A DNA stretch of 64,000 bases from positions 21,093 to 85,092 of the forward strand of contig CALSOZ010000002.1 of assembly GCA_943788095.1 (NCBI GenBank). The letters are read 5' to 3'. How positions within the stretch are numbered: position 1 is the stretch's first letter; the number at the start of each line of letters is the position of its first letter. The stretch comes from an uncultured Flavobacteriaceae bacterium. Lineage in GTDB: Bacteria > Bacteroidota > Bacteroidia > Flavobacteriales > Flavobacteriaceae. Both the position numbers and the translations under genes were made by a program. The notes under the pieces are model-generated. The model was not told where the DNA came from. It was given only the letters and a program-made list of their open reading frames with translations, and ran no database searches. This document shows positions 55,665 through 64,000 of this stretch, piece after piece.

Positions 55665-56672
55665 ATGAGTAAAACGGAGTTCAAATGTATTGATGCCCAT
55701 ACTTGTGGAAATCCCGTTCGGGTGGTGACCACGGGTCATCCTCCTTTGGCGGGTACCAATATGAGTGAAAAACGTCAACATTTCCTCAGTGAATTTGATT
55801 GGATTCGAAAAGGCCTGATGTTTGAACCCAGAGGACACGATCTTATGAGTGGTAGTTTCTTATACCCACCTCATGACCCATCCAATGATGTTGCGATTTT
55901 GTTTATCGAAACTTCGGGCTGTTTGCCAATGTGTGGCCATGGAACCATTGGTTCCATAACAGTTGCAATTGAGACTGGACTTATTGTGCCGAAAGTTGCT
56001 GGCAAAATTAAAATGGAAGCTCCCGCAGGACTTGTGGAGATAGAATACTCACAAGTTGGAGCTAAAGTAGATTGGGTGAAAATTAGGAACGTTAAAAGTT
56101 ATTTAGCCAAAGAGCAACTTAGAGTAGAAGATGCAATCTTAGGGGAATTGACCTTTGATGTTGCATATGGTGGAAATTTTTATGCCATCGTAGATCCTCA
56201 AGAAAATTTTTCGGGAGTTCAAGATTTTTCCGCTTCAGAACTAATTCGAATATCTCAAAAATTACGAAAGCAGATTAACTTAAAATATCCGAATCAATTT
56301 ATACATCCCGAGAATCCTAGCATTAATAGCGTATCTCATTTGCTTTGGACAGGTACGCCATTAGACCCAAATTCATCGGGGCGAAATGCGGTGTTTTATG
56401 GAGAAAAAGCCATTGATAGAAGTCCTTGTGGCACGGGAACCTCTGCTCGCATGGCGCAACTGTATGCCAAAGGGTTTTTAAAAGTAGGAGAAAAATACAT
56501 TCATGAAAGTTATATAGGAAGTACGTTTACGGGCTTTATAGAGGCTGTTTCATCTGTTGGAAGCTATGCGGCGATTGTTCCAAGCATTCAAGGGTGGGCA
56601 CGGATTTATGGGCACAATACGATCAGTATTGATTCTGATGATCCGTATGCACATGGATTTCAAGTTATATAG
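55665..56672 (+). CDS. proline racemase-family enzyme, probable 4-hydroxyproline 2-epimerase
   Basis: 335 residues. Catalytic Cys pair in LPMCGHGTIG and DRSPCGTGTSARMA; both Cys present points to epimerase/racemase activity rather than the Thr/Cys trans-3-hydroxyproline dehydratases. Converts trans-4-hydroxy-L-proline to cis-4-hydroxy-D-proline. Two bases before the FAD oxidase. Confidence 0.9.
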   Translation: MSKTEFKCIDAHTCGNPVRVVTTGHPPLAGTNMSEKRQHFLSEFDWIRKGLMFEPRGHDLMSGSFLYPPHDPSNDVAILFIETSGCLPMCGHGTIGSITVAIETGLIVPKVAGKIKMEAPAGLVEIEYSQVGAKVDWVKIRNVKSYLAKEQLRVEDAILGELTFDVAYGGNFYAIVDPQENFSGVQDFSASELIRISQKLRKQINLKYPNQFIHPENPSINSVSHLLWTGTPLDPNSSGRNAVFYGEKAIDRSPCGTGTSARMAQLYAKGFLKVGEKYIHESYIGSTFTGFIEAVSSVGSYAAIVPSIQGWARIYGHNTISIDSDDPYAHGFQVI

Positions 56673-56674
56673 CG

Positions 56675-57922
56675 ATGCAAAAAAAAGTTACAATTATTGG
56701 GGGAGGAATCATTGGATTGAGCACGGCCTATTTTCTTCAAAAAGAAGGCTGTGAAGTCACCATTATCGATCGCTCTAATATGGACAGCGGTGCTTCTTAT
56801 TCCAATGCGGGATATATATGCCCGAGTCATTTTATTCCTTTAGCAGCTCCAGGTATTGTCCGGAGTGGACTGCGGTGGATGTTGGACGCTTCCAGTCCCT
56901 TGTATATAAAGCCAAGTTTGAATAGTGATTTTTTAAAATGGGCATGGGCTTTTAACAAATCAGCGACTTCAAGTCACGTCCAAAAAAATGCTATTCACCT
57001 TCGGGATTTCACAGAGTTCAGTCAACAATTATTTCAGAGTATAAAATATGACGAACAATTTTCGTTTCATTACGATAAAAAAGGATTGTTGATGTTGTGT
57101 CAAACGGAACGACAATTGGAAAAAGAACTGGAGATTCTCACCATGGCAAATAGCCTTAGCGTCCATGCAAAGGAAATTTCCAAAGCAGAACTTAAAATCC
57201 TAGAACCTTCTGTTGAGATCAATGGGGTTGGAGGGGTGTATTTTGAAAACGATCACCACAGTACTCCGAGTGATTTCATGAATCAACTGAAGGCCTATTT
57301 AAGGTCTAAAGGTGTTCGTATTTTTTCCAACGAGTCCGTTGTTGATTTTATGATGAAACAGGGTAAAATAGACAGTGTAATAACAGATAAACAAATTCTT
57401 CGTTCGGATGAGTTTGTGATGGCTTCGGGTTCTTGGTCGGCGGATTTGTGTAAAAAATTAGGGTTAAAATTAATGCTTCAAGCGGGGAAAGGTTACAGTA
57501 TGAATACGCAGGTTTCAACGGGAATTACCACCCCAACTATTTTAGCGGAAGCGAAGATTGCCGTGACACCTATGGATGGGTTTACACGTTTTGCAGGGAC
57601 GATGGAAATTGCAGGTGTCAATCAAACTATAAACAGAAAGAGGGTAGAAGGCATCGCGAAAGCGGCGAATCATTATTATCCTTCTATTCAATTGTCAGAA
57701 CCCGAAATTGAGGCAGCCACCTGCGGCCTTCGTCCGCTTTCACCTGATGGGTTGCCGTATATTGGAAAACCTCAGTCTTGTGAGAATATGACCATCGCTA
57801 CAGGGCACGCTATGTTGGGTTGGACCTTGGGACCGGGGACAGGGAAACTAGTTTCAGAATTAATCCTCAACAAAATAACATCTTTAGATATAGATATATA
57901 TCATCCCAACAGGAAATTTTAA
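56675..57922 (+). CDS. FAD-dependent D-amino-acid dehydrogenase/oxidase, probable D-hydroxyproline
   Basis: 415 residues. FAD-binding KVTIIGGGIIGLSTAYFLQK; GASYSNAGYICPSHFIPLA; late CGLRPLSPDGLPYIG typical of DadA-like D-amino-acid dehydrogenases. In context it should oxidise cis-4-hydroxy-D-proline to the pyrroline handled by the DapA-like enzyme. Ends the operon, convergent with the M20 peptidase gene. Confidence 0.9.
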   Translation: MQKKVTIIGGGIIGLSTAYFLQKEGCEVTIIDRSNMDSGASYSNAGYICPSHFIPLAAPGIVRSGLRWMLDASSPLYIKPSLNSDFLKWAWAFNKSATSSHVQKNAIHLRDFTEFSQQLFQSIKYDEQFSFHYDKKGLLMLCQTERQLEKELEILTMANSLSVHAKEISKAELKILEPSVEINGVGGVYFENDHHSTPSDFMNQLKAYLRSKGVRIFSNESVVDFMMKQGKIDSVITDKQILRSDEFVMASGSWSADLCKKLGLKLMLQAGKGYSMNTQVSTGITTPTILAEAKIAVTPMDGFTRFAGTMEIAGVNQTINRKRVEGIAKAANHYYPSIQLSEPEIEAATCGLRPLSPDGLPYIGKPQSCENMTIATGHAMLGWTLGPGTGKLVSELILNKITSLDIDIYHPNRKF

Positions 57923-57951
57923 AGACCTACAAAACATGGTTTCATTATAAG

Positions 57952-59342
57952 TTAAGACTGAAGCTCGGTAAAATATTTATAAAACAACGGAATGGTTTCA
58001 ATGCCTTTAAAGTAATTAAAAAGACCAAAATGCTCGTTAGGGGAGTGGATGGCATCACTGTCCAACCCAAATCCCATCAAAATTGTTTTGCTCTTTAATT
58101 CTTTTTCAAATAAAGCAACTATAGGAATGCTTCCACCGCCTCGCTGAGGAATTGGGAACGTTCCAAAGGTATCATTATAAGCCATTGCAGCGGCTTTGTA
58201 ACCAATATTGTCAATTGGGGTCACATAGCCTTGTCCACCATGGTGAGGCGTTACTTTTACGGTCACACCATCTGGTGAAATACGCTCAAAATGAGATTTA
58301 AAAAGAGCGGTGATCTCATGATAATCCTGATTGGGCACCAAACGCATCGAGATTTTTGCATAAGCTTTGCTCGCAATCACTGTTTTGGCACCTTCGCCTG
58401 TGTAGCCACCCCAAATTCCGTTCACGTCTAGTGTGGGACGAATCGAATTTCGTTCATTGGTGGTGTAGCCTTTTTCGCCATAAACAGCATTGATGTCCAA
58501 CGATTTTTTATAAGCCTCTAATGAAAATGGCGCTTTGGCCATTTCTGCGCGTTCTTCCTTCGATAAGTTCTTCGACCTTATCATAAAACCCAGGGATGGT
58601 AATATGGTTATTTTCATCGTGTAAGGAGGCGATCATTTTTGCTAAAACATTTATAGGATTTGCGACTGCACCTCCGTAAATCCCAGAGTGTAAGTCTCTA
58701 TTTGGACCTGTTACTTCCACTTCTACATAGCTCAAGCCTCTGAAGTCCTGTTGTGATGGATGGCGTATCTTTCGCTATCATTCCAGTGTCTGAAATTAAG
58801 ATCACATCGTTTTTTAGTTTAGTGGTGTGATTTTTCACAAATTCCGCTAAGTTCTCACTTCCAACTTCTTCTTCACCTTCGATCATAAACTTTACATTAC
58901 ATGGCAGTTGGTCTGTGGAGGTCATAAACTCTAGTGCCTTTGACATGCATATACATTTGACCTTTATCATCACAAGCACCTCGTGCAAAAATGGCTCCTT
59001 CGGGATGGAGATCTGTTTTTTTGATGATCGGTTCGAAAGCGGGAGCCTCCCATAGTTCAATGGGATCCGCGGGTTGCACATCATAATGACCGTAAACTAG
59101 AATTGTTGGCAAGTTAGGATCTATTAATTTTTCACCATAAATAATTGGAAATCCTTTGGTTTGACAAATTTCTACGACATCACAACCAGCAGTTTTTAGA
59201 CTGTCTGCAACAAAATCAGCGGCTTTAAAGACATCTTTACTATAGGCAGAGTCAGCACTAACAGAGGGATTTTAAGAAGTTCGAAAAGTTCTTGAACGAA
59301 ACGGTCTTTATTTGAATCGAGATATGATTGAAGTGATTTCAT
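57952..59342 (-). pseudogene. M20 family dipeptidase, four frameshifts
   Basis: From ATG 59342: [87 protein letters not shown]. Zn ligands and catalytic residues (HxD, DDKG, EE) are all there. Frameshifts fall near 59267, 58937, 58743 and 58564. Corrected length about 463 residues, normal for the CNDP-like dipeptidases. Possibly degrades dipeptides, including those with hydroxyproline, but this link is only positional. Confidence 0.85.
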
Positions 59343-59402
59343 AGTTGTAAAATTTGTGAATGTAAAGCTACAAAAATCCTGTAAATAAATTTCCCTGTAC
59401 TA

Positions 59403-59432
59403 TTTGTATTTATAAACTATTGTTTATATTTG
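59403..59432 (+). promoter_or_regulatory. promoter of tRNA-Leu (TTTG-N18-TATATTTG)
   Basis: TTTG at 59403-59406 and TATATTTG at 59425-59432; the tRNA begins 21 bases later. Confidence 0.7.
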
Positions 59433-59453
59433 CGTCCCTATTAAAGATGTTTA

Positions 59454-59535
59454 GCGGGCGTGGTGGAATTGGTAGACACGCTAGACTTAGGATCTAGTGC
59501 CGCGAGGTGTGGGAGTTCGAGTCTCCCCGCCCGCA
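59454..59535 (+). tRNA. tRNA-Leu (anticodon UAG)
   Basis: GCGGGCG (59454-59460) pairs with CGCCCGC (59528-59534). Anticodon stem CTAGA/TCTAG encloses loop CTTAGGA, giving anticodon TAG for CUA (and CUN wobble) codons. Long variable arm and GTTCGAGTC T-loop are typical of a class II tRNA-Leu. CCA is not encoded. Confidence 0.97.
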
Positions 59536-59541
59536 CTAAAC

Positions 59542-59576
59542 AAAAAAAGCTTCTCATTTTCGAGAAGCTTTTTTTT
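59542..59576 (+). terminator. intrinsic terminator of tRNA-Leu
   Basis: AAAAAAAGCTTCTC and GAGAAGCTTTTTTT around ATTTTC, followed by a T-run; seven bases after the tRNA. Confidence 0.9.
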
Positions 59577-59591
59577 ATATACTTTTATCAA

Positions 59592-60805
59592 GTGAATAAT
59601 TATGATGTTTTAATTGTGGGTGGGGGTGCGGCAGGTTTTTTTGCAGCGATCAATACAGCTACTCTAAATCCAAATCTCAAAATTGCTATTTTAGAGCGCG
59701 GTTCGAACGTACTTGTCTAAGGTTAAAATTTCTGGAGGGGGTCGCTGCAATCTTACCCATGCAGAATTCAGCCCACAAGAATTGGTTTTAAATTATCCAA
59801 GAGGAGAAAAAGAACTACAAGGTCCTTTTCACACGTTTATGACAGGGGATACAATATCATTGGTTTGAGGAACGAGGCGTACGCTTGAAAATTGAAGAGG
59901 ATGGCCGAGTTTTTCCTGTGTCAAATTCATCTCAAACTATTATAGATTGCTTTTTAGAAGAGGTTAAGAAATATAAAATAAAGGTTTTATTAAACCATTC
60001 GGTTCAAGATCTTAACGTTAAAAATGATTTTTGGGAATTAAATACAACCAAAGGAGTTTTTTCTGCAAATAAACTTTTGATTGCTACTGGAAGTAATCCT
60101 AAGATTTGGAGCCTGTTAGAGTCTTTGGGGCATGAGGTAATTTCTCCAGTACCCTCATTATTCACTTTCAATATTAAAGATCAACGCCTTAAAACAATTC
60201 CTGGAGTGGTTGCTATGGATGTCCATGTTTCTGTTGTAGGTAGTCAGTTGGAATCTGAAGGTCCTTTACTTGTAACTCATGCGGGCTTAAGTGCGCCATC
60301 TATTCTTAAACTTTCCGCTTACGGCGCTATAGAATTAGCTGAAACAAACTATAAATTTCAAATTCAAGTTAATTTCATCAAGCAAACATTGTTGAGCTGT
60401 TTAGCACATCTTTTGGAAGTGAAAAAAGAATTACCAAAAAAAACAATTCTAAAATCAACTCAATTTAACTTACCCAAGAGATTATGGGGACAATTGGTGT
60501 TAGCGTCGGAAATTAGAGCTGATTTTCGTTGGGCAGATGTGAACAAGGATAAAATTCAAGCACTCGCATGTCAATTAACGCAAGCGGTTTTTGCCGTTGA
60601 TGGAAAAAGTACATTTAAAGAGGAGTTTGTAACCGCGGGCGGAGTTGAGCTTAAAGGAGTTAACTTCAAGAATTTTGAGAGTAAGCACTATAAAAATTTA
60701 TTTTTTGCTGGTGAAGTCCTTAATATAGATGCTGTTACTGGAGGCTTTAACTTTCAAAATGCGTGGACCAGTGCTTTTATTGCCGCACAACAGCTGTCAA
60801 AATAA
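59592..60805 (+). pseudogene. BaiN/HI0933-like FAD flavoprotein, two frameshifts
   Basis: GTG at 59592 starts NNYDVLIVGGGAAGFFAAIN, the FAD site. The frame breaks near 59710 (expected [20 protein letters not shown]) and again near 59850, after GDTI, then continues [20 protein letters not shown] to the end, AWTSAFIAAQQLSK. Corrected length is about 403 residues, normal for the family, a flavoprotein of uncertain reaction. Both indels probably reflect consensus errors. An ORF opening within the tRNA is a frame artifact. Confidence 0.82.
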
Positions 60806-60827
60806 CAAATAAATACAGGGAAGTTAG

Positions 60828-60835
60828 TATCTTTG
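60828..60835 (+). promoter_or_regulatory. -7 box TATCTTTG of mvaD
   Basis: TAnnTTTG match; the start codon at 60853 is 17 bases downstream. It rules out the upstream in-frame ATG at 60763. Confidence 0.6.
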
Positions 60836-60852
60836 TTTTTCATTCCAATTTT

Positions 60853-61935
60853 ATGATTGTTTCTGAATTCGTTCCAAAGCCTTACAAATTTATTTTAGAT
60901 AGTGGCTCTGTTGCTTACAGTTCTCCAAGTAATATTGCTTTGGTGAAGTATTGGGGAAAAAAGGCTAACCAAATCCCCGCCAACCCCTCGATTAGTTTCA
61001 CACTCAATAATTGCAAAACACTAACAACGCTTAAGTTCGAGAAAAAAACAACTAAAGGTTTTTCTTTTGAAGTGTTTTTAGATGGTATTATTCAAAATGA
61101 GTTTAAGCCTAAAATAAAACAGTTTTTTGAAAGAATTGAAGTGTATTTACCTTTTCTAACTAGTTATCACTTTAAGATTGAGACTTCAAACACATTTCCG
61201 CATAGTTCTGGTATTGCTTCTTCAGCGTCTGGGATGAGTGCTTTGGCATTGTGCTTGGTTCAGTTAGAACAGCGCTTAAATTTAGAAATGACGAAAGGAT
61301 TTTTTAATAAAAAAGCTTCTTTTCTAGCACGACTAGGGTCTGGAAGCGCCTGTAGAAGTATTGAAGGAACTCTAATTGTTTGGGGATCACATACTAATAT
61401 CATTGGTAGCTCTGATCTAGTAGGGATTAAGTACCCTTACAAGGTCCACCCATGCTTTAATAATTTTTGCGATACAATTCTTTTAGTTGATAAAGGCGAA
61501 AAGCAAGTTAGTAGCACTGTTGGTCATGATTTGATGTACAGACATCCCTTTGCTGAACAACGTTTTGCACAAGCGCATACCAACATGGACGCGCTTATTG
61601 AAGTTTTTAAAACAGGTAATTTATCAGCATTTATTAGTATAGTAGAACGAGAAGCTCTCACCCTTCACGCGATGATGATGAGTAGTGATCCCTACTTTAT
61701 GTTAATGAAACCAAATACCTTAGAAATTATTAATAAAATATGGGTATTTAGAAAAAAGACAGGACTTCATATTTGTTTTACTTTAGATGCAGGAGCTAAT
61801 GTTCATGTTTTGTTTCCAGAAAATGAAGCAAATGAAATTCGAGAATTTATCAAAACAAGCTTGGTAATGCACTGTCAAAACGAGCAGTTTATTGAAGACA
61901 TCTTAGGAGAGGGTGCACAATCAATAAAAATTTAA
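60853..61935 (+). CDS. mvaD: diphosphomevalonate decarboxylase
   Basis: 360 residues from MIVSEFVPKPYKF. Makes isopentenyl diphosphate from mevalonate diphosphate with ATP. NIALVKYWGK, NPSISFTLN, GHMP ATP loop PHSSGIASSASGMSALAL, and GSGSACRS are intact, with the essential Asp in TLDAGANVH. It is followed 52 bases later by mevalonate kinase. Confidence 0.95.
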   Translation: MIVSEFVPKPYKFILDSGSVAYSSPSNIALVKYWGKKANQIPANPSISFTLNNCKTLTTLKFEKKTTKGFSFEVFLDGIIQNEFKPKIKQFFERIEVYLPFLTSYHFKIETSNTFPHSSGIASSASGMSALALCLVQLEQRLNLEMTKGFFNKKASFLARLGSGSACRSIEGTLIVWGSHTNIIGSSDLVGIKYPYKVHPCFNNFCDTILLVDKGEKQVSSTVGHDLMYRHPFAEQRFAQAHTNMDALIEVFKTGNLSAFISIVEREALTLHAMMMSSDPYFMLMKPNTLEIINKIWVFRKKTGLHICFTLDAGANVHVLFPENEANEIREFIKTSLVMHCQNEQFIEDILGEGAQSIKI

Positions 61936-61937
61936 TG

Positions 61938-61945
61938 TATCTTTG
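61938..61945 (+). promoter_or_regulatory. -7 box TATCTTTG before mevalonate kinase
   Basis: TAnnTTTG match, 42 bases before ATG 61988. Mevalonate kinase may thus have its own promoter besides read-through from mvaD. Confidence 0.5.
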
Positions 61946-61987
61946 TTACAGGATTGATAATAAATACATCAAGAATAATTCACACCA

Positions 61988-62917
61988 ATGAAAGGACCTC
62001 TTTTTTATTCTAAAATTCTACTCTTTGGAGAGTATGGAATTATTAAAGACTCTAAGGGACTTTCAATTCCATACAGTTTTTATAATGGTGCTTTAAAAAC
62101 TGATCAAGATCCAGGTAGTTCTGCAGTAGAATCCAATTTAAACTTAAAGAAATTTGTTCAATATTTGGCAACTCTAGACACGTCACTGGTAACCTTTAAT
62201 TTAGATCAATTATTAAAGGATGTTAATGGAGGTATGTATTTTGATTCCTCTATCCCTCAAGGATATGGAGTTGGAAGTAGTGGAGCACTTGTTGCTGCAC
62301 TTTATGATAAATATGCCAACAATAAAATAACTGTACTAGAAAATCTAACGCGCGAAAAGTTACTTAAACTTAAAGCTATTTTTTCTGAAATGGAATCTTA
62401 CTTTCACGGCAAGTCATCTGGATTAGACCCATTAAATAGTTATCTAAGTATTCCTATTCTTATAAACTCACAAGACAGTATAGAAGCGACAGGAATTCCC
62501 TCTCAAAACACTAATGGAAACGGTGCTGTATTTTTATTAGATAGTGGTATCATAGGAGAAACGGCTCCAATGGTGGGTATTTTCATGGAAAAGATGAAGC
62601 AAGAAGGGTTTCGGTCAATGCTTAAAAATCAATTCATAAAACATACTGATGCGTGTGTTGAAGATTTTTTGAAAGGAGATATGAAATCACTTTTCTCAAA
62701 TACAAAACAACTTTCTAAGGTAGTTTTAAGCCATTTTAAACCCATGATACCAATGGAATTCCATTCAATATGGAAAAAAGGTATAGATACAAACGACTAT
62801 TACCTTAAGCTTTGTGGTTCTGGCGGTGGCGGTTATATTTTAGGTTTTACGAAAGATCTTAAAGCAGCTCAAAAAGCTTTAGCGAATTATAAGCTAGAAG
62901 TTGTTTATAATTTCTAA
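61988..62917 (+). CDS. mevalonate kinase (GHMP family)
   Basis: 309 residues. Phosphorylates mevalonate in isoprenoid synthesis. Start LFYSKILLFGEYGIIKDSKG; GHMP ATP loop IPQGYGVGSSGALVAAL; GKSSGLDPLNSYLS; C-terminal LCGSGGGGYILGF. Its neighbours on both sides are isoprenoid genes. Next gene 9 bases downstream. Confidence 0.93.
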   Translation: MKGPLFYSKILLFGEYGIIKDSKGLSIPYSFYNGALKTDQDPGSSAVESNLNLKKFVQYLATLDTSLVTFNLDQLLKDVNGGMYFDSSIPQGYGVGSSGALVAALYDKYANNKITVLENLTREKLLKLKAIFSEMESYFHGKSSGLDPLNSYLSIPILINSQDSIEATGIPSQNTNGNGAVFLLDSGIIGETAPMVGIFMEKMKQEGFRSMLKNQFIKHTDACVEDFLKGDMKSLFSNTKQLSKVVLSHFKPMIPMEFHSIWKKGIDTNDYYLKLCGSGGGGYILGFTKDLKAAQKALANYKLEVVYNF

Positions 62918-62926
62918 ACCACCCAT

Positions 62927-63832
62927 ATGCTTACGAAAGTCCAAAAACAACTCATACTAAAGCTTTTTAGTATGTTTGTCGTAGTTAGAGGGTTCAATCT
63001 TGCCATCATTGTTGTAGCACAGTACATCACAGCTATTTTTATAATGTCACCCAATCAGTCCCTTTTGGAAGTTTTATTAGACCGTTCTCTCCTTGTTTTA
63101 ATAGCGGCTTCTGCAGTATCTATTGCATCTGGTTATATTATAAATAATTTTTATGACAGTGAAAAAGACAGTATCAATCGGCCGCAACAAGTTAATGTAG
63201 AGAAAATGGTGAGTCAAAACACCAAGTTAATGCTCTATTTTATATTAAATATTTTGGTCATAATAGCTGCTAGTTACGTGTCATTCCGTGCTGTACTCTT
63301 CTTTTCAGTATATATTTTTGCCATTTGGTTATATTCTCATAAAATAAAAAAAAGACCCTTAATAGGGAATTTAACATCGGCGATCTTAACGATCACCCCA
63401 TTTTTCGCTATTTTTTTATATTACAAAAATTTCAGTAGTCTAATATTTGTATTTGGCTTTTACCTCTTTCTTGTTTTGTCTATGCGAGAATTAGTAAAAG
63501 ACCTGCAGAATTTAAAGGGTGACTTATTACAAAATTATAAAACAATTCCAGTTGTATATGGAGAAAAGTATGCTAAATTCATGATTATAATTCTGGTTGT
63601 TTGCAATGTTTCGGTGACTGTATTTCTGTTAAAATCCTATGCTTTAGAACTGATGGATTATTTCTTTTACTCTAGTATAAGTTTACTTTTTGTCATATTA
63701 TTAATGCTAAAGAAGGCACAAAGTCGCCAGCAATATTCACATATTCATATGTTATTAAAGTTACTAGTTTTGTTAGGTGTTTTTAGTATCGTGTTACTAA
63801 ATCCGAGCCTTATTTTATCAAAGATATTATAA
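62927..63832 (+). CDS. UbiA-family prenyltransferase (geranylgeranylglycerol-phosphate type)
   Basis: 301 residues with about eight membrane helices. First Asp motif NNFYDSEKDSINRP, second motif region ELVKDLQNLKGD. In Bacteroidota the gene next to the mevalonate genes is usually annotated as digeranylgeranylglyceryl phosphate synthase-like. It joins a prenyl chain to an acceptor; the acceptor here is unknown. Confidence 0.88.
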   Translation: MLTKVQKQLILKLFSMFVVVRGFNLAIIVVAQYITAIFIMSPNQSLLEVLLDRSLLVLIAASAVSIASGYIINNFYDSEKDSINRPQQVNVEKMVSQNTKLMLYFILNILVIIAASYVSFRAVLFFSVYIFAIWLYSHKIKKRPLIGNLTSAILTITPFFAIFLYYKNFSSLIFVFGFYLFLVLSMRELVKDLQNLKGDLLQNYKTIPVVYGEKYAKFMIIILVVCNVSVTVFLLKSYALELMDYFFYSSISLLFVILLMLKKAQSRQQYSHIHMLLKLLVLLGVFSIVLLNPSLILSKIL

Positions 63833-63844
63833 ACATAAAACAAT

Positions 63845-63865
63845 ACGCATTGCTTTTGAATGCGT
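63845..63865. terminator. hairpin after the isoprenoid genes
   Basis: ACGCATT (63845-63851) pairs with AATGCGT (63859-63865). No T-run follows, so a weak terminator or a leader structure of the next gene. Confidence 0.35.
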
Positions 63866-63873
63866 TACCTTTG
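63866..63873 (+). promoter_or_regulatory. -7 box TACCTTTG of the last gene
   Basis: TAnnTTTG match 13 bases before the ATG at 63887. Confidence 0.5.
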
Positions 63874-63886
63874 CAAAAAATTAATC

Positions 63887-64000
63887 ATGGCAAAAGCAAA
63901 TCAACATTCAAACAAACGTGTTGGAAAATCTAAAAACTCAAAGTTAAAGGCCCCAGAAACTTCTTATTTAAAGAAAAAACCTACCACCTCTAAACCTAAA
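63887..64000 (+). CDS. basic N-terminus of a cut-off gene, possibly a pseudouridine synthase
   Basis: The start MAKANQHSNKRVGKSKNSK and a further Lys/Pro-rich stretch run off the window. In related genomes RluB-type pseudouridine synthases with long basic N-terminal extensions follow the isoprenoid genes, so that is a guess; no catalytic domain is visible. Confidence 0.5.
   Translation, partial: MAKANQHSNKRVGKSKNSKLKAPETSYLKKKPTTSKPK

Noticed and set aside
59460..59720. ORF beginning inside the tRNA-Leu gene
   Set aside because: Its first 40 codons translate tRNA and terminator sequence; the real flavoprotein start is the GTG at 59592.
1..64000. Prophage, transposon or integrated element
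   Set aside because: No integrase, transposase, phage structural gene, target-site duplication or tRNA-linked attachment repeat was seen; the tRNA-Leu gene has no duplicated 3' end nearby.

Overview
The window reads as a chromosomal segment of a marine-type member of the Bacteroidota, most likely family Flavobacteriaceae. The supporting signs are: AT-rich DNA; promoters with the Bacteroidota -7 box TAnnTTTG instead of sigma70 boxes; few Shine-Dalgarno sites; a type IX secretion (type B) sorting domain; a menaquinone-type SdhCAB; single-chain glycyl-tRNA synthetase; DUF3127, DUF3098, DUF3575 and DUF4301 proteins; a mevalonate pathway; and a TPP riboswitch in front of a TonB-dependent receptor. 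There is no prophage, CRISPR array, transposase or rRNA. One tRNA gene is present (Leu, anticodon UAG).

Layout. 0-5 kb: OmpA-type lipoprotein (cut by the window edge), exonuclease III and a very large surface protein broken by many indels. 5-6.9 kb: small envelope genes and a decayed stretch. 6.9-13.4 kb: T9SS-secreted C-type-lectin/repeat protein, glyQS, comF, Ig-like lipoprotein. 13.3-22 kb: sdhCAB, aminopeptidase P, heavy-metal-domain lipoprotein with a Cys-rich tail, EamA transporter, OmpA protein, rplU-rpmA. 22-30 kb: GNAT, ahcY, then phosphopantetheinyl transferase / PnuC / NadR-like kinase / DUF4301, then a TPP-riboswitch-controlled TonB receptor. 30-36 kb: greA, HIT, histidine kinase, DUF3127, aat, two tandem PPK2 genes, tag. 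36.6-39.3 kb (minus strand): ftsX-DUF3098-uppP-truB. 39.4-52.2 kb: leuS, SemiSWEET, Zn peptidase, Lrp regulator with saccharopine dehydrogenase, pckA, ruvC, hemW and others. 52.2-57.9 kb: an AraC regulator divergent from a four-gene cluster whose members fit hydroxyproline breakdown to 2-oxoglutarate. 58-64 kb: M20 dipeptidase, tRNA-Leu, BaiN-like flavoprotein, mevalonate diphosphate decarboxylase, mevalonate kinase, UbiA-type prenyltransferase, and the start of a further basic protein.

How the genes work together. The strongest functional units are the sdhCAB respiratory operon, the cell-envelope operon ftsX-DUF3098-uppP-truB, the hydroxyproline cluster, the isoprenoid run at 60.8-63.8 kb, and the thiamine/nicotinamide uptake region at 24.7-29.8 kb. 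The most system-like candidate for new biology is that last region, where DUF4301 carries motifs reminiscent of a sugar-nucleotide pyrophosphorylase.

Quality warning. At least nine genes carry frameshifts (661-1421, 1541-5070, 31411-32563, 35437-36007, 37291-38082, 38083-38335, 44068-45433, 57952-59342, 59592-60805), often at short homopolymers and clustered in zones, while housekeeping proteins such as UppP and exonuclease III are otherwise well conserved. This looks more like consensus error in low-coverage zones than true gene decay, though I cannot prove it from one sequence.
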